The notes beneath the pieces were generated by a model, which made no database searches, had not been told where the DNA came from, and saw only the letters and a program-made list of their open reading frames with translations. Made by a program: the position numbers and the translations under genes. This document shows positions 57,279-64,000 of a DNA stretch of 64,000 nt, in pieces (position 1 is the stretch's first letter; the number at the start of each line of letters is the position of its first letter). Location: assembly GCA_951802195.1 (NCBI GenBank), contig OX637638.1, forward strand, positions 248,001 to 312,000, read 5' to 3'. The DNA comes from Tausonia pullulans. Lineage: Eukaryota; Basidiomycota; Tremellomycetes; Cystofilobasidiales; Mrakiaceae.

Positions 57279-60217
57279 TGGTGTACAACGATGTACAGAT
57301 CGTCGCGGCGAACATCCAGAGGGTGTTCACGCGAGATCGCGCCCGCAGTCTCCTCCTCTCCCTCTATTCAAGATCCAAGGCTGACATATACCTCCTCTCA
57401 GAAGTGGCATGCACAACACCAGATCAGGTAGCGACCTGGACAGATGAGTGTGAAGATATGGGCTTCGGCTCGATCTTTACGGTCGGATGCCAGACTGCCA
57501 TCCTCTGGCGGCATGCCTCTCGATTCCTCCCTCCTGATACCCCTCCGACTAGGATCAGATCCATCTCCCGCTCCTCTCCCATCTTACGAACCAACCTAAC
57601 GGATGCCGTGTTCGTCATCGCCGGCGAAGCCGTCAGGGTGGCTGCAGCCTATGTCCCCTGCCGAGACAGCCAAACGAACGGCCGCTCGACAAAGGAGTTC
57701 CTCTCTACTCTATCTCGCAAGATACCTGCCCACTCTGACATTCCTCTCCTCCTGGGCGGGGACTGGAACTGTGTGGAGGACATCTACCTCGACGGGATGA
57801 GCCAATATACCCAGAACGCAGGAAAGGAGGAAATGTGCCGGCTGGCCCGGGACTTTGCCCTTTCTGACCCATACCGATTCCTATACCCGCTCCAGCGCGA
57901 GTACACTAACTATACTGGCATCACGCGAGCAGATCGCCGCATCGATCGCTTCTACCTGTCCCCTCTACTCGCTAGCCGAGCCGTGCGACAGCGCTTCCTG
58001 CCACGCCCGACCGGCCATCTCTACTCTAGCCACAAGCCAATCGCACTCAGCCTCTCCATCCCCGGTGCAATAGAGCACGGTCCCGGATCATACAAGCTCG
58101 GCACACACCTGTTGAAGAATACCGGTTTTGTCGAATACTTCCTCTCACATATCCCCGAGTGGTACCACGAGGCGCTTACAGAGACCAAGGACCCCTTCGG
58201 GGCCTGGGACGAGACCAAGCTTCAGATAGCGGATCACGCGTCTGACATCTCAAGACACCTCGCCCGAATGAGCAGAGTGTCAGGCGGGGATCCACATAGG
58301 TCGATACTCCATGGCCACGCTCTTCGAGCCCACCTCGAACCAGCCAACACAAGCGAGTACGCCGTCAAGCAGCGACTCAAGATCGTCCGCCAGGCCGACA
58401 CCATCGCAGCCCTTCGGCCAATTGACAACCCAGCAGCCGCAGCCATCGCAAACAACGAGAGCATTCTAGCTACAGCACAGGCCTTCTACACAACTCTCTA
58501 TGAGCCCAAGCCGACGCCAGCTTCCGAGCACGCCAACGTCCTCCGACATGTCACCAAAACACTCGACGGCTCTCAAAGCCAGCCCCTCGAGTCTCCTTTC
58601 GAACTGGACGAGCTCAGACGGGCCACGTTCCGATCGAACCGTAACAAGACACCAGGAAGTGACGGGATCCCCGTCGAGTTCTACCAGGCCACATGGGCTG
58701 CCGTCGGCCCGATCCTCCTCAGTCTGCTGAACCTCGTCCCGGAGACTGGCCTCCGATCCACCTCACAGCGCGAGGCCCATATCCATCTGATCTTCAAGAA
58801 GAAGGGAGATCGCGATCAGATTGCCAACTACCGTCCGATCTCGCTCATCAACGTTGACGCTCGCATCTTCTCCCTTGCCATCAACAGCCGCCTGCTCACC
58901 GTCGTGGACACTCTCATCGACGGGGACCAGACAGGCTTCCTCCCTGGCCGCGACTCGGGTCGCAACATCTCCTCTCTCAGCTCGCCATTGACGACGAAGA
59001 CCTTTTACCTGGCGTCCTCGCCCAAGTCGACTTTGAGAAGGCATACGACAGAGTATCGCACGACTTTGTTGGCCCCTGCCTCCGCCACATGGGGTTCGGT
59101 CCGCGCGCCGCCGCGTGGATCACCTCAACGATGACCTCCCAGACAGCTCGCCTCATGATCAACGGATGGATGGGCCAAGCCATCGACATCCGGTCTGGTG
59201 TCCGACAGGGCGATCCCGCGGCACCGACGATCTTCGCCCTCCTCCTGGAGCCGCTGGCATGTATGCTCCGCCATCGCCTCCCACCGGCCAATCCACCCCC
59301 TCTACATGAGCGGAAGGTCCTTCTCTTTGCAGACGATCTAAGTATCCGGTGTCGGACCTGGTCGGAGGTCGATGAGGCGACGGTCTGCCTCCGAGAGTAC
59401 GAGAAAGCCGCAGCAAGCAAGCTGAACTACCAGAAATCACTCCTTTATCCTCTAGGGTCATGCCGGACGGATGCACCAACGATGTACCACGAATGGCGCG
59501 TCCAAACGCTTTCATTCGACTTCCTCGGCGTTCCATGCGGTCGCACGGTCAACGGGCCTGCTCACTGGCGAGAGATCATCGGCAAGCTGAAGGCTCGTCT
59601 TGCTCGCATCCCGCTGCACGATCTCCCTCTCCTTGCGCGATGCAACGTCATCAACCAGTACATCTACTCGAAGGTCATCTACCTGGACCGCTTCCTGCCG
59701 TGCCCAGACGATATCCTGGAAGACCTCGAGGCAACGGCCTACAAGTCCCTCTACCGATCGAAACACCACGACGTCAGCAGAGAACGTCTAGAAACCCCTC
59801 GAGACCTCGGCGGCTTCGGCTTCACGCCACTCCGATTCCGGCTCATCAAAGCGCGAGCTCAGTGGGCTGGCGATGTGCTCTTCCGACCGGAGCTTCCCGC
59901 ATCGATCCGCATTCGCAAGCGGATCATCCATACCATGAGCCTCAACCCAGGGGCTTATAGAATGATGACTCGCACCATCTTCCGGGATGGAGAGTTCATC
60001 AGTGGACCCCGGCCCGCCAATTTCAGCTGGCTAGGCGTATTCCTTTCCCCAGTGGAAGGTCAATGGTTCTTCCCAGCCGTCTGGTGGAATGCCATCACAA
60101 AGCTCCAAGGAGCTCTCCCTGCACGATGGCAGGCTTACCTCCGGGCATGGTTCGAAGAAGTCAGCTTTGACATGAGTTACTGGAATCAAGACCGCTGGAG
60201 GAACGCTGTCCACTGGA
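57278..60217 (+). pseudogene. LINE copy 2 ORF2, frameshifted and 3'-cut
   Basis: Starts at the ATG overlapping the ORF1 stop and carries the APE domain and the first RT blocks. A single-base deletion near 58978 (CTCTCAG where copy 1 has CTCTCCAG) shifts the frame. The remaining RT (SGVRQGDPAAP, LLFADDLS) and C-terminal region are open in the shifted frame from 59089 to the LTR element. The APE SSH variant is shared with copy 1. The C-terminal zinc motif lies beyond the interruption. Confidence 0.85.
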
Positions 60218-60577
60218 TGTCAGGATCTTACGGTTCACTACATAGGCTCTGCGCTTATGTGGCTGCAGAATCTCGCGGACCCGCCACCTCGGCTCCGCGT
60301 CTGTGTAGCATCGCCCTTAATTGCTCAGCTTCCATATTTTTAGCCTCTCTTCAGCCACACTGTCACACACTCTTTGTTTTCTCACCCTTAGTCCATAAGA
60401 CACTCAGTTCATCGTACAATTTGTTCTACACTCTGACTACCATTTGGATTCGACAAATTTGCCCAAGACATCGAAGCGAGCCTGTGTCACTGCCCGCACT
60501 TCAGTCTACTATTCCACACACGCCCTCCCCTTAGCACCCGTCATCCTCAGCCCTTGACCCTTGGGCCAATCCTAACA
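60218..60577 (+). repeat. 5' LTR of the Ty3/gypsy element
   Basis: About 360 bp bounded by TGTCAGGAT and ATCCTAACA, a near-perfect inverted terminal pair with the standard TG...CA ends. It contains AT-richer promoter-like sequence (CCATATTTTTAG). The left boundary is where similarity to LINE copy 1 stops (within 60218-60221). The right boundary rests on the inverted terminus only. Confidence 0.75.
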
Positions 60578-60646
60578 TCAGTCAGAGTCACCGTCTGTCA
60601 CCCGCTCGCTCCTAGTGGTCTCCACCTCGACACTGTCCTAGCCAAC

Positions 60647-61672
60647 ATGGATAATCCCAACGCAGACCCTCGAATCGTTACCGAACTTGCTCTTGCAAGA
60701 CAGCAAGTTGACCGTCTAAGGACCGCCCTTAAAAATCTCCGACAACAACAACAACAACAGACAGAGGTTATCACCTCGCATCCCGAAGTCAAAGACTACC
60801 ACGGACCTACTCCCCACGCCTTCAGTGGCAAGAGATCAGAATCGGAGACCTTCGTCCTCAAGCTTGATAACATTTTTCGCCTGCAACCCGTGTCCCTCGG
60901 AACGGACGACATGAGGATTCAATACGCGATCTCACTCCTTACGGATGACGCTTTCAACTGGGTCCGCCCTTACCTCCTCGTCGATGATTCCGACCGTCCG
61001 GACTGGTTCGACACCTGGCCACGTTTCAGGGCCCGCCTCCTCAAAGACTTCGGAGAAATCGACCGCGTCGAAACCGCTCGGCGCGCTCTCAAGGATCTTC
61101 GTCAAACGACCACAGTTTCCATCTACGCCTTCGAGTACAGACGCCACAAACTCCTCCTTGACTTTGGCGATCAGTATCATCGTTTTAACTTCTTCGACGG
61201 TCTCAAGCTTGATGTCAAGGAACGTCTCGTCCGTGCTCAAAACTATGCCAACCTCGACGATCTTATCGACGCCGCCATCGAATGGGACAACGCCCTCACC
61301 GACTTTCGCCACGCTCATGCACCCCGCAACGTCAGCCGTCCAACCGTCGCCACAGTCGTCCCTCCCGCTCGTCGTACCTTCTTCCCGTTCGTACCCGTGA
61401 CCAACACCTCAGCCTCATCATCCGGCCCCGTCCCCATGGAGGTCGACGCCACCTCTCGGCCTCGTGGCCCCCTCTCCGACGCGGAAAGGGAGCGCCGCCG
61501 ACGCGACGGCCTCTGCCTATACTGCGCCAGCAAGGACCACCGAGTTATCAACTGTCCCATCGCTCCTCGTCGATTCTTCAATATCTCGGCTATCTCGGCC
61601 ACCAATACCGCCAATGGCGTCCCTCGTTCAGCCACAATCAAGGAGATTATCAACGATCAAGACTCAGCGTGA
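60647..61672 (+). CDS. Gag of the Ty3/gypsy element
   Basis: Capsid/nucleocapsid protein of about 341 aa starting MDNPNADPRIVTELALARQQ. A short coiled-coil-like, Gln-rich N-terminus is followed by a retrotransposon Gag domain (about 60.8-61.3 kb: FRLQPVSLGTDDMRIQYAIS and WPRFRARLLKDFGEIDR). A single CCHC knuckle, CLYCASKDHRVINC, lies near 61.51 kb. Pol follows in the same frame after the gag terminator. Confidence 0.88.
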   Translation: MDNPNADPRIVTELALARQQVDRLRTALKNLRQQQQQQTEVITSHPEVKDYHGPTPHAFSGKRSESETFVLKLDNIFRLQPVSLGTDDMRIQYAISLLTDDAFNWVRPYLLVDDSDRPDWFDTWPRFRARLLKDFGEIDRVETARRALKDLRQTTTVSIYAFEYRRHKLLLDFGDQYHRFNFFDGLKLDVKERLVRAQNYANLDDLIDAAIEWDNALTDFRHAHAPRNVSRPTVATVVPPARRTFFPFVPVTNTSASSSGPVPMEVDATSRPRGPLSDAERERRRRDGLCLYCASKDHRVINCPIAPRRFFNISAISATNTANGVPRSATIKEIINDQDSA

Positions 61673-64000
61673 CTAGCCGACCCGTCCGACCCGACGGGTT
61701 CGCCTTCGTCTGCCAACGGCCCCTCGCTTTTCGACAACGTTTCTGGACCCCCTCTTTACTCCTTTTTTATTCAAAACACCAAAGAATCACTTCGCGGTCC
61801 TCCCATGCTCCCCCCGGTCGACCGTTTTTCGCTACCCTCTAACCCATTCCATTGCCTTTCCACCGACGACATCCCCACGGCTTCCTTTCATGAGGAAGAT
61901 CACGTCGTCCTGCCCCTCTCCATCGCCTTCGGATCCACCTCCTTCGACACATACGCACTGATCGACAGCGGTGCCACATCCAACTTCATCGACTCGTCCC
62001 TCGTCGACAAGCATTCGGTTCCACTCGTGGTAAAGAACGCCCCTCGCGCCCTCGAGGTCGTCGACGGTCGCCCGATCGCATCGGGAGCCGTCACGCATCA
62101 CACCTCTCCCCTGGCCCTCACCGTACCTAGGCATCGACACACCGAATCCCTCTCTTTCGACGTCACCTCCCTTGGCCACTATCCGATCATCCTCGGTATT
62201 CCCTGGCTCAAACGACACAATCCCTCGATCGACTGGCCAGCGCATTACCTCGTTTTCGATTCGCAGTACTGCCGGAGCTCCTGCCTCTCACGAGAAACTT
62301 CCACCCTAGCCAAACCCCTCAGTCAAGTCCCACCATCGTCTTTCAACGAGGCTTCATCGCCCTCGTCCCCGCCCTTGTCCTTGTCCTCGCCCAAGCCCTC
62401 GTCCTCGCCCAAGCCCTCGCCCAAGCCCTCGTCCTCGCCCAAGCCCTCGTTCTCGCCCAAGCCCTCGTCCTCGCCCAAGTCCTCGTCCTCGCTCAGGTTC
62501 AAGTTCAAGTCCTCGTCCTCGCCCAAGCCCTCGCCCAAGCCCTCGTCCTCGCCCAAGCCCTCGTTCTCGCCCAAGCCCTCGTCCTCGCCCAAGTCCTCGT
62601 CCTCGCTCAGGTTCAAGTTCAAGTCCTCGTCCTCGCCAGTCAGCCACCGATCGCTCCTCCCTGCCGTCATCTCCGCCACCCGGTCTTCGCCTTACTTCTC
62701 TGTTATCCCGCCTACGGACCCGCTTGACCCCCCGGACCGTGAGCCTTCACCCCCGGAGATTGATGTACCCGCCATCGTCCCACCGGAGTATCACGCCTAC
62801 CTCAAGGTTTTCGAGAAGTCCTCAGCCTCGGAACTTCCCCCTCATCGGCCATACGACCATGCCATCACTCTTAAGGACAACACGCAGCCACCCTTCGGTC
62901 CGATCTACGGCCTCTCATCAGTCGAGCTCGGCGCTCTTCGCGAATTCATCGACGAGAACCTCGCCAAAGGTTTCATCGTCCCCTCGAAGTCACCTGCCGC
63001 TGCTCCCATCCTTTTCGTCAAGAAGAAGGACAAATCTCTTCGCCTCTGCGTCGACTACCGCCGTCTCAACGCTATCACCATCAAGAATCGGTACCCGCTT
63101 CCACTCATCTCGGAATCCCTTGACCGGCTGGCCACTGCCAAGTTCTTCACCAAACTCGACCTCCGAGGCGCCTACAACCTCGTTCGGATCGCCCCGGGTG
63201 ATGAATGGAAGACTGCCTTCCGCTGTCGCTACGGGCTGTTCGAGTACAAAGTTATGCCCTTTGGGCTGACGAACGCACCAGCCACATTCCAGCACTTTAT
63301 GAACGACACCCTCCGCGACCTCCTCGACATCTCCGTCATCGTCTATCTAGACGATATCCTCATATTTTCCCCTACCCTTGACACACATCGCCAACACGTT
63401 GCCACTGTCCTCGAGCGCCTCCTGACAGCGCGCCTCTGGGTCAAGCCGGAGAAGTGCGCCTTCCACCAGGACGAGGTCGATTTCCTCGGCTACATCGTCG
63501 GCGCTCAAGGCATCAAGATGGATCCCTCCAAGATCTCAGCCGTCACAGACTGGCCGGTACCCACCTCGGTCAGACACATCCAGTCCTTCCTCGGATTTGC
63601 CAACTTCTACCGCCGTTTCGTCCACCGGTTCTCAAAAGTCGTCGCTCCCATTACGTCCCTCCTCAAGAAAGGTGTCCCCTTCCACTTCGGACCGGATCAA
63701 CTCGCCGCTTTCAAGACCCTCAAGTCCAAGTTCACCTCGTCTGCCGTCCTCACCGTCTTCGATCCCTCGCTTCCCCTCGTCCTCGAGACGGACTCATCCG
63801 ATTTCGCCGTTGCCGGCGTCCTCTCGCAACGCGCCGTTGCCCTTCGCTCGCCACTCCGCCCGATCGCCTTCTACTCGCGCAAGCTCAACCCGGCCGAACT
63901 CAACTACGAGATCCACGACAAGGAAATGTTGGCGATCATCGAGTGCCTCAAGGAGTGGCGCCATTACTGCGAAGGACACCCATCACCTCTCACCATCTAC
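61673..64000 (+). CDS. Pol of the Ty3/gypsy element, partial at window end
   Basis: Open to the right edge. The aspartic protease has the active-site segment [13 protein letters not shown] near 61.96 kb and [20 protein letters not shown] after it. A Ser/Pro/Lys repeat linker follows (62.36-62.64 kb). The reverse transcriptase begins near 62.9 kb with [20 protein letters not shown], then [30 protein letters not shown] and the catalytic [12 protein letters not shown] near 63.34 kb. RNase H starts [18 protein letters not shown] near 63.78 kb and is cut by the window edge. Integrase is not reached. Confidence 0.88.
62360..62637. repeat. Minisatellite in the protease-RT linker
   Basis: Two near-identical units of about 120 bp built from CCCAAGCCCTCG and TCCTCG sub-repeats, each ending in a CTCAGGTTCAAGTTCAAG segment. 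On the coding strand they give SSSPKPS-type repeats plus RFKFK, a flexible basic linker between protease and reverse transcriptase. Confidence 0.85.

Larger units (their letters stand above)
56227..60217 (+). mobile_element. LINE copy 2, 5'-truncated, interrupted
   Basis: Begins directly after the poly(A) of copy 1, at a point matching about 51264 in copy 1, so it lacks the 5' UTR and the first ~285 codons of ORF1. It keeps the ORF1 C-terminus, the TAATG junction and ORF2 to about 60217, where the LTR retrotransposon interrupts it. Its 3' end is presumably to the right of the window. Mostly very close to copy 1, with patches of higher divergence. Confidence 0.88.
60218..64000 (+). mobile_element. 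Ty3/gypsy LTR retrotransposon, 3' end outside window
   Basis: Inserted in LINE copy 2, so younger than it. Parts in order: 5' LTR (60218-60577), leader, gag with CCHC knuckle, then pol with protease, reverse transcriptase and the start of RNase H at the right edge. The PR-RT-RNase H order and YLDD box place it in Ty3/gypsy. No obvious break in the visible part. The integrase and 3' LTR are not seen, so LTR divergence cannot date it. A 5-bp target duplication of CTGGA is expected but its partner lies outside. Confidence 0.9.

Noticed and set aside
59089-60534. Frame running from LINE copy 2 into the LTR element
   Set aside because: It is a chance fusion across an insertion junction; the last ~105 codons are LTR sequence with no protein signal.
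62323-62679. Acidic DEGLGE-repeat frame on the minus strand
   Set aside because: Mirror image of the repeat linker in pol; not an independent gene.

Overview
The window is a eukaryotic nuclear contig from a GC-rich, intron-dense fungus. Genes are close together, introns are mostly 50-120 nt with GT...AG ends and CTNA(C/T)-type branch sites, and codons prefer C or G in third position. The gene set and intron density point to a basidiomycete. A Pucciniomycotina yeast (Rhodotorula/Sporobolomyces/Leucosporidium type) is my best guess, but the sequence alone does not settle it.

The left 48 kb is ordinary housekeeping sequence. In order: the 3' end of elongin C (+), a LIM-domain protein (-), DNA topoisomerase III (+), COPII assembly factor Sec16 (-), ribosomal protein L26 (-), galactose-1-phosphate uridylyltransferase (-), a Nit2/Nit3-type omega-amidase (-), an aldo-keto reductase (+), proteasome ATPase Rpt3 (+), mitochondrial sulfide:quinone oxidoreductase (+), a triple-KH poly(C)-binding-type protein (+), a CAP10-like GT90 glycosyltransferase (-), lanosterol synthase Erg7 (-), a possible small membrane protein (-), and ER glucosidase I (+). 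Adjacent genes are not functionally linked, apart from a loose secretory theme (Sec16, CAP10-like, glucosidase I). I rebuilt exon structures from frame continuity, splice signals and family motifs. Gene ends are firmer than every internal junction.

From about 48.8 kb the window changes character. Two intron-containing tRNA genes, tRNA-Pro(CGG) on + and tRNA-His(GTG) on -, mark the border. Then come two short VNTR-bearing elements, a full-length APE-type LINE, a second 5'-truncated LINE copy in head-to-tail tandem, and a Ty3/gypsy LTR retrotransposon inserted into that second copy and running off the right edge.

The most unusual feature is this retroelement array. The two short elements share only the last ~75 nt and poly(A) tail with the LINE and carry a ~97-bp repeat made of three hairpins, so they look like non-autonomous parasites of the LINE. 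Both LINE copies join ORF1 to ORF2 through a TAATG stop-start overlap. In the host genes the best leads are an Erg7 with an apparent N-terminal membrane-anchor exon and a changed DCTAE motif, and a KH gene whose first intron ends in an 18-C tract.
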